From Streptomyces minutiscleroticus (GTDB taxonomy: Bacteria; Actinomycetota; Actinomycetes; Streptomycetales; Streptomycetaceae), in the NCBI RefSeq assembly GCF_014650875.1, contig NZ_BMVU01000002.1, forward strand, positions 428,734-492,733: a DNA stretch of 64,000 nucleotides. The letters run 5' to 3'. The translations under genes were made by a program, and so were the position numbers. The first letter of the stretch is position 1. Every line of letters begins with the position of its first letter. The notes beneath the pieces were generated by a model. The model was given only the letters and a program-made list of their open reading frames with translations. It had not been told where the DNA came from and did no database searches. Below are positions 34,696-43,743 of this stretch, piece after piece.

Positions 34696-35811
34696 CTACT
34701 GGAACAGCCGTTCGGACTTCAGGGCGGCGTATCCGGGCTTGACGACGTCGTTGATCATGGCCAGTCGTTCATCGAAAGGGATGAACGCTGATTTCATCGC
34801 ATTGACCGTGAACCACTGGAGGTCGTCGAGCGAATAGCCGAATGCACCGACAAGATGCTCGAATTCACGGCTCATGCCGGTGCCGGACATCAGCCGGTTG
34901 TCGGTGTTCACGGTGACCCGGAAGTGCAGCCGCCGCAGCAGGCCGATGGGGTGCGAGGCGTACGAGTCGGCGGCGCCCGTCTGGAGGTTGGAGCTCGGGC
35001 ACAGCTCCAGCGGTACGCGCTTGTCGCGCACGTACGAGGCGAGGCGCCCGAGCTCCACGGTGCCGTCCTCGCCGACGTGGATGTCGTCGATGATGCGCAC
35101 CCCGTGGCCGAGCCGGTCGGCGCCGCACCACTGGAGGGCCTGCCAGATCGAGGGCAGCCCGAAGGCCTCGCCCGCGTGGATCGTGAATCGGTTGTTCTCC
35201 CGCTTCAGGTACTCGAAGGCGTCGAGGTGCCGGGTGGGCGGGTGGCCGGCCTCGGCGCCCGCGATGTCGAAGCCGACGACGCCCAGGTCGCGGTAGGAGT
35301 TGGCGAGTTCGGCGATCTCCAGGGCGCGGGCCGCGTGCCGCATGGCGGTGAGCAGGGCGCCCACCCGGATGCGGTGGCCGTTCCCGCGGGCGCGCCGCTC
35401 GCCCTCCCGGAAGCCCTCGTTGACGGCCTCGACGACCTCGTGGAGCGCGAGTCCGCCCTCCAGGTGCTGCTCCGGGGCGTAGCGGACCTCGGCGTACACG
35501 ACGCCGTCCGCGGCGAGGTCCTCGGCGCACTCGGCGGCGACCCGGACCAGCGCCTCCCGGGTCTGCATCACGGCGCAGGTGTGCGCGAACGTCTCCAGGT
35601 ACCGCTCCAGGGAGCCGGAGTCGGCGGCCTCGCGGAACCAGCGGCCGAGTTTGTCCGGATCGGTGTCGGGCAGGCCCTCGTAGCCCGTCCCGCGGGCGAG
35701 GTCGACGATCGTGCCGGGGCGCAGGCCGCCGTCGAGGTGGTCGTGCAGCAGGACCTTCGGCGCCCGGCGGATCTGGTCCTCGCTGGGGGTGTTCGGGTGC
35801 TGGCTCGTCAT
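34696..35811 (-). CDS. add: Adenosine deaminase
   Basis: 371 aa TIM-barrel metal enzyme that turns (deoxy)adenosine into (deoxy)inosine, the substrate of the trimeric PNP at 20016. Zinc ligands: HDHLDG near 24, the His in TIHAGEAFG, and the Asp of [10 protein letters not shown]; the catalytic Glu is in HAGE. ATG 35811 is chosen because a TACAGT -10 box (minus strand, 35823-35818) ends 6 nt upstream, so it is leaderless. The longer frame to 35889 would run through the operator. The CTACGCGCGTAG site is just upstream. Confidence 0.95.
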   Translation of the reverse strand: MTSQHPNTPSEDQIRRAPKVLLHDHLDGGLRPGTIVDLARGTGYEGLPDTDPDKLGRWFREAADSGSLERYLETFAHTCAVMQTREALVRVAAECAEDLAADGVVYAEVRYAPEQHLEGGLALHEVVEAVNEGFREGERRARGNGHRIRVGALLTAMRHAARALEIAELANSYRDLGVVGFDIAGAEAGHPPTRHLDAFEYLKRENNRFTIHAGEAFGLPSIWQALQWCGADRLGHGVRIIDDIHVGEDGTVELGRLASYVRDKRVPLELCPSSNLQTGAADSYASHPIGLLRRLHFRVTVNTDNRLMSGTGMSREFEHLVGAFGYSLDDLQWFTVNAMKSAFIPFDERLAMINDVVKPGYAALKSERLFQ

Positions 35812-35817
35812 TTCCGC

Positions 35818-35839
35818 ACTGTACTGCCTACGCGCGTAG
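35818..35839 (-). promoter_or_regulatory. add operator-promoter (CTACGCGCGTAG)
   Basis: An exact palindrome at 35828-35839, 4 bp upstream of the minus-strand -10 hexamer TACAGT (35823-35818), placing it in the -35/-10 spacer as in deoC. Confidence 0.75.
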
Positions 35840-35942
35840 AGGACGTGGGGAACGGCGAAGGACCCGCCGTGGTGATCGTCGATACCCAAAGGTGACCGCG
35901 TGGACGGGTGGCGTACACCGACGCTTCTGACACTGTTCTGTC

Positions 35943-36704
35943 ATGGCACAGCAAGCGACGCCGGTCCGCAGGGCCCGGCTGGGACGGGCGCTCGGTCAGC
36001 AGCCGACGGCGGTGAACGGCGTGGTGCTGCTGCTGCCCGGCGGCTGCGAGGACTCCGTGCGCCGTCCGTCACCGTGGTGGGCGGCCGCCTCCGTGCGCGG
36101 CCTCGGGCGCCGCCTCGCGCGCGCGGGGCGTACGGAGGGCCTGGCCACGCACGTGGTGCACTACCACTGCCGGGGCTGGAACGGCAGCGACGCGCAGCTC
36201 GCGCGGGACGCCTCCTGGGCGGCCGACGAGGTGGTGCGCCGCTACGGCGACGTCCCCGTGTGCCTGGCCGGGGTGGACATGGGCGGCCGTGCCGCGCTGC
36301 ACGCCGGCGGCCACGAAGCCGTCGAGTCCGTGCTGGCGCTGGCCCCGTGGCTGCCCGAGGAGGACGTGGCGGTGCCGCCCGAACCGGTGAAGCAGCTCGC
36401 CGGACGGCACGTGATGATCGTGCACGGCACCAACGACGAGCGCACGGACCCGGAGCTGTCGTTCCGGCTCGCGGCGCGGGCGAAGAAGGCCAACCGCGAC
36501 GTCTGCCGCTTCGAGGTGCACTCCGACGGGCACGGGCTGCACCAGCACCGCTCCGAAGTCCTGGCACTGGCCGAGGACTTCGTGAGGGGCACGCTGTTCG
36601 GGCACGGCTTCTCCCGGCCCGTGCAGGACGCGTTCGCCGCGCCGCCGCCGCTGGGACTGCGGATGCCGCTGGCGGCGGGGTTCGGCAGGTCCCTGCGCCA
36701 CTGA
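35943..36704 (+). CDS. Alpha/beta-hydrolase fold protein with GxDxG nucleophile elbow
   Basis: 253 aa. The strand-turn-helix elbow reads AGVDMGGRAAL (D112 where Ser is normal), the acid is likely Asp165 in HGTNDERTD and the base His197 in SDGHGL. Asp nucleophiles occur in haloalkane dehalogenases and epoxide hydrolases, but this protein has no cap-domain insertion. It may be a dehalogenase-like enzyme or a catalytically changed esterase. From gene position I believe orthologues exist in other Streptomyces. It diverges from add. ATG 35943. Confidence 0.75.
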   Translation: MAQQATPVRRARLGRALGQQPTAVNGVVLLLPGGCEDSVRRPSPWWAAASVRGLGRRLARAGRTEGLATHVVHYHCRGWNGSDAQLARDASWAADEVVRRYGDVPVCLAGVDMGGRAALHAGGHEAVESVLALAPWLPEEDVAVPPEPVKQLAGRHVMIVHGTNDERTDPELSFRLAARAKKANRDVCRFEVHSDGHGLHQHRSEVLALAEDFVRGTLFGHGFSRPVQDAFAAPPPLGLRMPLAAGFGRSLRH

Positions 36705-36725
36705 GCCGGCCGCCGCCGGGGCCGC

Positions 36726-37649
36726 TCAGTCCGGCAGCAGCCGGCCGCGCCGGGAGAGCAGGAACTTCTTGAAGGCCGCCACGGGCGGGGTGTCGGGGTG
36801 GCCGTCGAGCCAGGCGAGGCCGATCTCGCGCACCGCGCGCGGGGCGGTGACCGTCAGCTCGGCCACGCCCGGGCGGGGCACGGCGGGCGGCGGCAGCAGG
36901 GCGACGCCGAGGCCCGCGGCGACGAGCCCGCGCAGCGTCTCCGCCTCCTCGCCCTCGAAGGCGACGCGCGGCCTGAAGCCCGCCTCCTTGCACAGGTCGT
37001 CGGTGATGCGGCGCAGCCCGTAGCCGGGCTCCAGGGTCACGAACGCCTCGTCGGCGGCCTCGGCGAGGCGCACCCGCCGGCGCCGGGCGAGCCGGTGGTC
37101 GGCGGGCACGACCAGGCGCAGCTTCTGCTCGTCGAGGCGGCGGCCCACCAGGTCGGGGGCGTCGGGCACGGGCGAGGTCAGGCACAGGTCCAGCTCGCCC
37201 GCGCGCAGCCGCTCGATCATGGCCTCCCCGTAGTTCTGCACGAGGCTGAAGCGCACCTTCGGATGGTCGGCGCGGAAGGCGCGCAGCAGTGCGGGCACGG
37301 TCTCGGAGCCCATGGTGTGCAGGAAACCGAAGGCGACCTTGCCGGAGGCGGCGTCGGCGTCGGCGCGCACCTCGTCGGCGGCGCGCTCGACCTCGGCGAG
37401 GGCGCGCTCCACGGAGGCCAGGAAGGTCCGTCCCGCGGGCGTGAGCGCCAGGCTGCGGCCGCGGCGCGCGAACAGGTCGACGCCCAGGTCCTGTTCGAGG
37501 CGGACCAGCGCGCGCGACAGGGTGGACTGCGGGACCTGCAGCTCCCGCGCGGCCCGGGTGACGTGCTCGGTGCGGGCGACGGCGGCGAAGTGCGCGAGGC
37601 GCGGCGCCAGCATCGCGACGATGTCTTCTGTGTCACTGGACGGTGACAT
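36726..37649 (-). CDS. LysR-family transcriptional regulator
   Basis: 307 aa. N-terminal winged helix: LAHFAAVARTEHVTRAAREL and VPQSTLSRALVRLEQDLGVD (~20-65). The effector-binding domain spans ~95-300 (KVRFSLVQNYGEAMIERL, LDLCLTSPVP). AGGAG precedes ATG 37649. It is divergent from the MFS transporter with 93 bp between, the classical arrangement in which a LysR protein activates its divergent neighbour. Confidence 0.9.
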   Translation of the reverse strand: MSPSSDTEDIVAMLAPRLAHFAAVARTEHVTRAARELQVPQSTLSRALVRLEQDLGVDLFARRGRSLALTPAGRTFLASVERALAEVERAADEVRADADAASGKVAFGFLHTMGSETVPALLRAFRADHPKVRFSLVQNYGEAMIERLRAGELDLCLTSPVPDAPDLVGRRLDEQKLRLVVPADHRLARRRRVRLAEAADEAFVTLEPGYGLRRITDDLCKEAGFRPRVAFEGEEAETLRGLVAAGLGVALLPPPAVPRPGVAELTVTAPRAVREIGLAWLDGHPDTPPVAAFKKFLLSRRGRLLPD

Positions 37650-37742
37650 GCGCGCTCCTGACCTCAACTGATGCTGTACGGGAACGATTATGGCGAATCC
37701 GTGCATTGGACGGATCAGTGAGCGGGTGCCTACGTTCGGGGC

Positions 37743-39095
37743 ATGCCTTCCGCCAGTACCGAGGCGTCCACCACCGTGGACGCCGCCGCCGTCCCCGCCG
37801 CCGACTCCCCTTCCGCACCCGGCTCCCGCGCCGCGGCCGGCGCGCCCGCCGGCCGACCGGTCCGGGAGGGCACCGGACCGGCCCCCGACGACACCCGGCT
37901 GGCCCCGGGCGACCCCGGCTACCGCCGGGTGAGCCTCGCCCTCTTCCTCGCGGGCGTCGCCACCTTCGCCCTGCTGTACTCGACCCAGGCGCTGCTGCCG
38001 CTGATCTCCCGTGACCTCGGGGCGAGCGCGAGCGCGGCGAGCTGGACGGTGTCGGCGGCGACCGGCGCGCTGGCGCTGTGCGTGCTGCCGCTGAGCGCGC
38101 TGTCGGAGCGGTTCGGACGGCGTACGGTCATGACGGCGTCGCTGGTGGTCGCGGTGGGCGTCGGCCTCCTCGTGCCGTTCGCCCCGTCGGTGGGCGCGCT
38201 GATCGCGCTGCGGGCGGTGCAGGGCGCCGCGCTGGCCGGGCTGCCGGCCTCGGCCACGGCGTTCCTCGCGGAGGAGGTCAGGCCCAAGGCGCTGGTCGCG
38301 GCGATCGGGCTGTTCGTCGCGGGCAACAGCATCGGCGGCATGAGCGGCCGCATCGTCACGGGCTGGGTCGCGCAGGAGTGGGGCTGGCGCGCGGCGGTCG
38401 GCGTGATCGGCGTGATCGCGGTGGCCTGCGCGGTGGCGTTCCGCCTGCTGCTCCCGGCGCCCCGCCACTTCACCCCCGGCACGCTGCACCCCAGGGCCCT
38501 GGCCCGTACGGTCCGCGGCCACCTCGCCGACCCGCTGCTGCGCCGGCTGTACGCGATCGGCGGGCTGTTCATGTCCGTCTTCGGCGGCGTCTACACGGTG
38601 ATCGGCTACCGGCTCACGGACGCGCCGTTCTCGCTGCCGCAGGGCGTCATCGGCTCGATCTTCCTGGTCTACCTGGTCGGCACGGTCTCGTCGGCCACCG
38701 CGGGGAAGCTCGTGGACCGCCTGGGGCGGCGCGGCGCGCTGTACCTGGCGGCCGCCACCACGACGGCCGGCCTGCTGGTCTCCCTGGCGGACTCGCTGGT
38801 CACGGTCCTGCTCGGCCTGGTGCTGATCACCGCGGGCTTCTTCGCGGGGCACTCGGTGGCCTCCTCCTCGGTCAGCCACACCGCCAAGAGGGGCCGGGCC
38901 CAGGCGTCGGCGCTCTACCAGTCGGCGTACTACCTGGGCTCCAGCGCGGGCAGCGCGCTCGGCGCGGTCGCCTTCCACGCGGTCGGCTGGTCCGGCACGG
39001 TGGGCCTGGGGCTGCTGGCCGTGGCGGGCGTCGCCGTCATCACCCTCGCCGGCACCCGGGCGGCTCGCGCCGAACGCCTCACCACCACTGCCTGA
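37743..39095 (+). CDS. MFS efflux transporter (YnfM-type)
   Basis: 450 aa. A ~60-residue Ala/Pro/Ser-rich cytoplasmic head, then 12 predicted membrane helices. MFS motif A is seen as SERFGRRTVM between helices 2 and 3 and again as DRLGRRGALY; helix 5 carries GNSIGGMSGR. The family includes drug and sugar exporters of the arabinose-efflux (AraJ/YnfM) branch; the substrate is unknown. Promoter candidate TTGGAC (37706) - 19 bp - TACGTT (37731). Presumably regulated by the divergent LysR gene. Confidence 0.87.
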   Translation: MPSASTEASTTVDAAAVPAADSPSAPGSRAAAGAPAGRPVREGTGPAPDDTRLAPGDPGYRRVSLALFLAGVATFALLYSTQALLPLISRDLGASASAASWTVSAATGALALCVLPLSALSERFGRRTVMTASLVVAVGVGLLVPFAPSVGALIALRAVQGAALAGLPASATAFLAEEVRPKALVAAIGLFVAGNSIGGMSGRIVTGWVAQEWGWRAAVGVIGVIAVACAVAFRLLLPAPRHFTPGTLHPRALARTVRGHLADPLLRRLYAIGGLFMSVFGGVYTVIGYRLTDAPFSLPQGVIGSIFLVYLVGTVSSATAGKLVDRLGRRGALYLAAATTTAGLLVSLADSLVTVLLGLVLITAGFFAGHSVASSSVSHTAKRGRAQASALYQSAYYLGSSAGSALGAVAFHAVGWSGTVGLGLLAVAGVAVITLAGTRAARAERLTTTA

Positions 39096-39206
39096 CCTGC
39101 CCCTTCACCCACTCCGCGGACCGTTGTCAGTGGGCTGCTGTAGCTTCCGCAGTGCTGGCGCCGCAAAGGTGCGACGACGGAAGACGGCCACAGGGGTGGG
39201 TGGACC

Positions 39207-40217
39207 ATGAGCGACGCGACGACGGCGGATCTCGACGTCCGGTTGGAGAAGCACCGCACCGAGCTGACGGGGTACTGCTACCGCATGCTCGGCTCGTCCT
39301 TCGAGGCGGAGGACGCGGTGCAGGACACGCTGGTGCGCGCCTGGCGGGGCTACGCCTCGTTCGAGGGCCGCTCGTCGATGCGCTCGTGGCTGTACCGCAT
39401 CGCGACGAACGTCTGCCTGGACATGCTGACCGCGGGCAACAAGCGCGCCCGCCCCATGGACCTGACGGCGTCCACACCGCTGGCCCAGGCGGCGCTCACC
39501 CCCCGCGCGGACACCGTGTGGCTGGAGCCGGTGCCGGACGCCCGGGTGCTGCCGGCGACCGACGACCCGGCGGAGGCGGCCGTGGCCAAGGAGTCCGTAC
39601 GACTGGCCTTCATGGCGGCGCTGCAGGAGCTGCCGCCCAAGCAGCGGGCCGTGCTGATCCTGCGCGAGGTGCTGGCCTGGCGGGCCAGTGAGGTCGCCGA
39701 GCTGCTCGACACCTCGGTCGCGTCGGTCAACAGCGCGCTCCAGCGGGCCCGCGCCACCCTCGCCGACAGCGCGCGCACCGGGGCGGACGCGGCGGTCTCG
39801 GACCCGCTGGACGAGGAGCAGCAAAAGCTCCTGGAGCGCTACGTGGCCGCGTTCGAGGGCTACGACATGGCGGCGCTGACCGCCCTGCTGCACGAGGACG
39901 CCGTCATGACGATGCCGCCGTTCGACCTGTGGCTGACCGGCCCGCGGGACATCACGGGCTTCATGTCGACGCTGGGCGCCGCGTGCGCCCACTCGCGCCT
40001 GGTGCCGGTCGAGGTGAACGGCCTGCCGGGCTTCGCCCACTACAAGCCCGACCCGGACGCGGGCGGGTACATGCCCTGGGCGGTGCAGGCGCTGGAGATC
40101 TCAGCCGGCCGGATCACCGGGCTGCACTGCTTCCTCGACACCAAGCGGTGGTTCCCGCTGTTCGGGCAGCCCCTCCACCTCGAAGCGGAGTCCGACGGCG
40201 TCGAGGAGCGCCCGTAG
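39207..40217 (+). CDS. ECF sigma factor with C-terminal SnoaL-like domain (SigX5/SigG type)
   Basis: 336 aa. Sigma-2 ~10-80 (LTGYCYRMLGSSFEAEDAVQDTL is split across it) and sigma-4 ~135-185 (LPPKQRAVLILREVLAWRAS, VAELLDTSVASVNSALQR). A ~120-residue C-terminal extension of the SnoaL/NTF2 fold follows (LLERYVAAFEGYDMAALTAL). This layout matches the TIGR02960/SigG group, where the extension controls activity without an anti-sigma factor. ATG 39207. Its last 117 bp overlap the opposite-strand STAS gene. Confidence 0.88.
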   Translation: MSDATTADLDVRLEKHRTELTGYCYRMLGSSFEAEDAVQDTLVRAWRGYASFEGRSSMRSWLYRIATNVCLDMLTAGNKRARPMDLTASTPLAQAALTPRADTVWLEPVPDARVLPATDDPAEAAVAKESVRLAFMAALQELPPKQRAVLILREVLAWRASEVAELLDTSVASVNSALQRARATLADSARTGADAAVSDPLDEEQQKLLERYVAAFEGYDMAALTALLHEDAVMTMPPFDLWLTGPRDITGFMSTLGAACAHSRLVPVEVNGLPGFAHYKPDPDAGGYMPWAVQALEISAGRITGLHCFLDTKRWFPLFGQPLHLEAESDGVEERP

Positions 40218-40445
40218 GGCGGGGTCGGGGCCGCGCAGCCTGAGGCGTCCGCCGGCCCGGCGCGCGGTGAGCGCCAGCCGGGCCAGCAGGTCGACCGCGG
40301 CCAGGCCCGGCGGGCCGAGGGCGGCCACGTCGCAGACCAGAAGGCCGGTCCCGGCGGCCGCGAGCCGGGCGCGCGCGGCGTCGCACAGTCCCGGCACCTG
40401 CTCACGGGTGAGCGGGCCGGAGAGCATGAGTACGGCGGGTGTCAT
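40101..40445 (-). CDS. STAS-domain (anti-anti-sigma-like) protein
   Basis: 114 aa from ATG 40445; ATG 40490 would add 15 residues. STAS fold pattern: a beta-strand LMLSGPLTREQV, LLVCDVAALGPPGLAAVDLLARL at the position of the phosphorylatable loop (Pro-Gly-Leu, no Ser/Thr), and GGRLRLRGPDPALRALLDAVGL. The C-terminal 38 codons run antisense to the end of the ECF sigma gene. The missing phospho-acceptor argues against classical kinase-controlled antagonism. Codon pattern supports coding in the non-overlapping part. Confidence 0.68.
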   Translation of the reverse strand: MTPAVLMLSGPLTREQVPGLCDAARARLAAAGTGLLVCDVAALGPPGLAAVDLLARLALTARRAGGRLRLRGPDPALRALLDAVGLRFEVEGLPEQREPPLGVEEAVQPGDPAG

Positions 40446-40719
40446 GGCAGCGTCCACGAGCGGTAGACCGGCGGCCGCCCCGTAACTCATCGTCGGTGCC
40501 GTCCCGTGACGCGTCGCCGGTCCCGTGCGTGCCGTGTCCGTCCGGACTTCCGCCGTCCGAGATCACATTGACCTGGACACGCCCGCCCCAGAGGGTTGGG
40601 TGTATGCCACACGAACCAGCGCCCGCCCAGGTGGCGGCCCCGCTCCCCCTTCCTTCCGCCCCCCTTCCCGTACCGCCCGTGCGGACGGTCCGGCCCGGCG
40701 GCGGATCCGGGGAGGTGCC

Positions 40720-41640
40720 GTGCAAGGGGTGCTGACCGGCTTCGCCGTCATCGCCGTCGTCATCGGCGTCGGCTACCTGATCGGCCGCCGGGGCCACCTC
40801 GGGGAGCACGGCCGCGAGGTGCTGACCAAACTGGCGTTCCACGTGGCCTCGCCGGCGCTGCTGTTCACCACGCTCGCCGGCGCCGACCTCTCGGTGATCT
40901 TCTCCAGCCGGCTGCTGATCACGGCGATCAGCACGGCGGCCGTCGCGGGGGTCTTCGTCGCGGTGGGCGCCGCGCGCCACTGGGGCGCGGGCCGCACCAC
41001 GATCGGCGCGCTCTGCTCCAGTTACGTCAACGCGGGCAACCTCGGCATCCCGATCGCCGTGTACGTCCTGGGCGACGCCTCGCTGGTCGCGCCGGTCCTG
41101 CTGTTCCAGCAGATCGTGGTGACGCCGATCGCGCTGACGGTCCTCGACCTGTCGCGGCCCGGCGAGAAGGCGTCCCTGTGGCGGCGGGTGACGGCGCCGG
41201 TCCGCAACCCCATCGCGGTCGGCTCGCTCTCCGGCGTCGCCGTCTCCGCGACCGGCCTGACCGTGCCGGGCCCGGTCCTGGACCCGCTGACGCTGATCGG
41301 CAACATGTCGGTGCCCGCGGTGCTGCTGGCCTTCGGCATCTCGCTGTGCGGCAGCACCATGCCGGGCCGGGGCCCGGACCGCAGGCCGGTGCTGCTGTCC
41401 GTCGTCCTCAAGGCGATGGGCCAGCCGCTGGTCGCCTGGGCGCTGGCGGCGGGCGTCTTCGGCCTGCGCGGCGCCCCGCTCCTCGACGTGGTGGTGACCT
41501 CGGCCCTCCCCGCCGCCCAGAACCTCTACACGTACGCCTCCCGCTACCGCGTCGGCGAGGTCCTGGCCCGCGAGTCGATCCTGCTGTCCACGGTCCTGTC
41601 GGTACCGGCGCTGGTGGTGATCGCGGCGCTGCTGGGGTGA
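40720..41640 (+). CDS. AEC-family (auxin efflux carrier) permease
   Basis: 306 aa, about 8-10 membrane helices. N-terminal GFAVIAVVIGVGYLIGRRG, central SSYVNAGNLGIPIAVYVLG (family hallmark N-GNxG-P) and C-terminal TSALPAAQNLYTYASRY. Bacterial AEC members export malate or other organic acids and amino acid derivatives; the substrate is unknown. GGAGGTGCC precedes GTG 40720. The 274 bp upstream show no supported gene. Confidence 0.86.
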   Translation: MQGVLTGFAVIAVVIGVGYLIGRRGHLGEHGREVLTKLAFHVASPALLFTTLAGADLSVIFSSRLLITAISTAAVAGVFVAVGAARHWGAGRTTIGALCSSYVNAGNLGIPIAVYVLGDASLVAPVLLFQQIVVTPIALTVLDLSRPGEKASLWRRVTAPVRNPIAVGSLSGVAVSATGLTVPGPVLDPLTLIGNMSVPAVLLAFGISLCGSTMPGRGPDRRPVLLSVVLKAMGQPLVAWALAAGVFGLRGAPLLDVVVTSALPAAQNLYTYASRYRVGEVLARESILLSTVLSVPALVVIAALLG

Positions 41641-41658
41641 GGCCCGGGCGGCCGGGGC

Positions 41659-41909
41659 TCAGCCGACCGGGAACTCCGAGGTGCCGAGCGCCGGGCCGAA
41701 GGGGTCCGGCAGCTCGGCGGTCCCGCCGGACTGCACGACGCAGAGCACCTGGTGGACGTCGCCCTCGGGCTCGCCGTGGAGCGGCACCGCGGGACCGCCC
41801 GGTCGGGCTCCTCGCTCACGACGAGGACGTCCATGACGGTCTCCAGTCGGTCCGCCGTCGACTGCACCATGCCGAACGGGACCGGCGGAGGTCCGCCGAT
41901 CCCGTTCAC
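41659..41909 (-). pseudogene. Small hypothetical gene with an apparent frameshift
   Basis: The GTG at 41909 opens MNGIGGPPPVPFGMVQSTAD, continuing RLETVMDVLVVSEEPDRAVP. This frame then degenerates into Arg/Ser/Pro. In the next frame, coding character resumes at once as VPLHGEPEGDVHQVLCVVQS, GGTAELPDPFGPALGTSEFP and a stop at 41659. The switch lies near 41776-41800 in a G/C-rich run. The joined product is ~83 aa of unknown function, 20 nt downstream of deoA. It is either a recent mutation or a base-calling error. Confidence 0.6.
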
Positions 41910-41929
41910 CCGTACGGGGAACCCGCAGG

Positions 41930-43207
41930 TCAGGCGATACGTTCCAGTACGACCGGGGAGGGCGTGAACGCCGTGCCGGGCGCCGCCACGTCGTACGCGG
42001 ACCCCAGCGCCTCCAGGGCGTACGCGAAACGCTCCGGCGTGTCCGTGTGCAGGGTCAGCAGAGGCTGCCCCTCCGTCACCGCGTCGCCCGGCTTCGCGTG
42101 CAGTTCGACGCCCGCGGCGGCCTGCACCGGGTCCTCCTTGCGGGCGCGGCCCGCGCCCAGGCGCCAGGCGGCCAGACCGACGTCGTACGCGTCCAGGCGC
42201 GTGAGCACGCCCGTCGACGGGGCCTTGACCACGTGCTGCTCGCGGGAGGTGGGGAGCGGGGCGTCCGGGTCGCCGCCCTGGGCCGCGATCATGCGGCGCC
42301 AGACGTCCATCGCCGAGCCGTCCGCGAGGGCCTTCGCCGGGTCGGCGTCCTTCAGGCCCGCCGCGTCGAGCATCTCGCGGGCCAGGGCGAGGGTCAGCTC
42401 GACGACGTCGGCCGGGCCGCCGCCGGCCAGCACCTCCAGCGACTCGCGGACTTCGAGGGCGTTGCCCGCGGTCAGGCCGAGCGGGGTCGACATGTCGGTG
42501 AGCAGCGCGACGGTCCGCACGCCGTGGTCCGTGCCGAGGCCGACCATCGTGGAGGCCAGCTCACGCGCGTCCTCGATCGTCTTCATGAAGGCGCCCGTGC
42601 CGACCTTCACGTCCAGGACCAGCGAGCCCGTGCCCTCGGCGATCTTCTTGGACATGATCGAGGAGGCGATCAGCGGGATGGCCTCCACCGTGCCGGTCAC
42701 GTCGCGCAGCGCGTAGAGCTTCTTGTCGGCGGGCGCGAGGCCGTCGCCGGCCGCGCAGATGACCGAGCCGACGGAGTCCAGGACGGAGAGCATCTCCTCG
42801 TTGGACAGCAGCGCGCGCCAGCCGGGGATCGACTCCAGCTTGTCCAGGGTGCCGCCGGTGTGGCCGAGGCCGCGGCCCGAGAGCTGCGGGACGGCCGCGC
42901 CGCAGGCCGCGACGAGGGGCGCCAGCGGGAGCGTGATCTTGTCGCCGACGCCGCCCGTGGAGTGCTTGTCGGCGGTCGGCCGGGACAGCGAGGCGAAGTC
43001 CATGCGCTCGCCCGAGGCGATCATCGCGGCGGTCCAGCGGGCGATCTCGCGCCGGTTCATGCCGTTCAGGAGGATGGCCATGGCCAGCGCGGACATCTGT
43101 TCGTCGGCGACGGCGCCGCGCGTGTAGGCGTCGATCACCCAGTCGATCTGCTCGTCGGTGAGTTCACCGCGGTCCCGCTTGGTGCGGATGACGGAGATGA
43201 CGTCCAT
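41930..43207 (-). CDS. deoA: Thymidine (pyrimidine-nucleoside) phosphorylase
   Basis: 425 aa. It converts thymidine/deoxyuridine and phosphate into base and deoxyribose-1-phosphate, feeding the mutase and DeoC. Landmarks: family signature SGRGLGHTGGTLDKLESIPG, phosphate loop KHSTGGVGDK and VKVGTGAFMKT. ATG 43207 is preceded by GGAAGGA, so, unlike deoC and add, it has a normal leader. It has its own operator variant upstream and is also downstream of cdd, with a 134-nt gap. Confidence 0.95.
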   Translation of the reverse strand: MDVISVIRTKRDRGELTDEQIDWVIDAYTRGAVADEQMSALAMAILLNGMNRREIARWTAAMIASGERMDFASLSRPTADKHSTGGVGDKITLPLAPLVAACGAAVPQLSGRGLGHTGGTLDKLESIPGWRALLSNEEMLSVLDSVGSVICAAGDGLAPADKKLYALRDVTGTVEAIPLIASSIMSKKIAEGTGSLVLDVKVGTGAFMKTIEDARELASTMVGLGTDHGVRTVALLTDMSTPLGLTAGNALEVRESLEVLAGGGPADVVELTLALAREMLDAAGLKDADPAKALADGSAMDVWRRMIAAQGGDPDAPLPTSREQHVVKAPSTGVLTRLDAYDVGLAAWRLGAGRARKEDPVQAAAGVELHAKPGDAVTEGQPLLTLHTDTPERFAYALEALGSAYDVAAPGTAFTPSPVVLERIA

Positions 43208-43254
43208 GGCGTTCCTTCCGGCTGCTGCCTGCGTATGCCTGTGTACGCGCGCGA

Positions 43255-43270
43255 CTCTACGCGCATAGAG
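43255..43270 (-). promoter_or_regulatory. deoA operator (one-mismatch CTACGCGCGTAG)
   Basis: CTCTACGCGCATAGAG: the core CTACGCGCATAG (43257-43268) differs at one base from the exact palindrome, and the symmetry extends to 16 bp. It lies 50 bp upstream of the deoA start. Confidence 0.7.
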
Positions 43271-43341
43271 AGGGGAATGGGCCGCGGCCCCGCCGACCGG
43301 GGTCGGAGGGGCCGCGGAGGTGTGGTGCGCGAGGTGGTCCG

Positions 43342-43743
43342 TCATCCGAGGTGCTGCGGCCCGAAGGCCTGCGGCAGCATCTCGGACAGCGGCAGGAGGC
43401 CGGCCGGCGTCTCCAGGACCAGGTCGGGTCCACCGAACTCGAACAGCAGCTGGCGGCAGCGCCCGCACGGCACGAGCACCTCGCCCTTGCCGTCCACGCA
43501 CGTGAAGTGCGTGAGCCGGCCGCCGCCGGTGTTCTGCAGCTCGGAGACCAGGCCGCACTCGGCGCACAGGCCGAGGCCGTAGCTGGCGTTCTCGACGTTG
43601 CAGCCGGAGACGATCCGGCCGTCGTCGACCAGGGCCGCGACGCCGACCGGGTAGCCGGAGTACGGGGCGTACGCCCGGGACATGGCGTCCCGGGCCACCG
43701 CGCGCAGCTTCTCCCAGTCCACGCCGGCGGAGGTGTCCGTCAC
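43342..43743 (-). CDS. cdd: Cytidine deaminase
   Basis: 133 aa homotetrameric-type zinc enzyme, (deoxy)cytidine to (deoxy)uridine, giving a substrate for DeoA or uridine kinase. NVENASYGLGLCAE contains the substrate Asn/Glu, zinc ligand Cys and catalytic Glu; PCGRCRQLL supplies the other two Cys. GTG 43743 overlaps the upstream permease stop by 4 nt (GTGA), so it is the fourth gene of the transporter operon. Confidence 0.95.
   Translation of the reverse strand: MTDTSAGVDWEKLRAVARDAMSRAYAPYSGYPVGVAALVDDGRIVSGCNVENASYGLGLCAECGLVSELQNTGGGRLTHFTCVDGKGEVLVPCGRCRQLLFEFGGPDLVLETPAGLLPLSEMLPQAFGPQHLG

Noticed and set aside
40439..40735. 98-codon plus frame before the AEC carrier, with an internal ATG at 40604
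   Set aside because: Pro/Arg-rich, overlaps the AEC start out of frame, no recognisable domain; treated as non-coding leader.
43240..43254. GTACGCGCGCGAC next to the deoA operator as a second site
   Set aside because: Only the central CGCGCG matches; flanking symmetry is missing.
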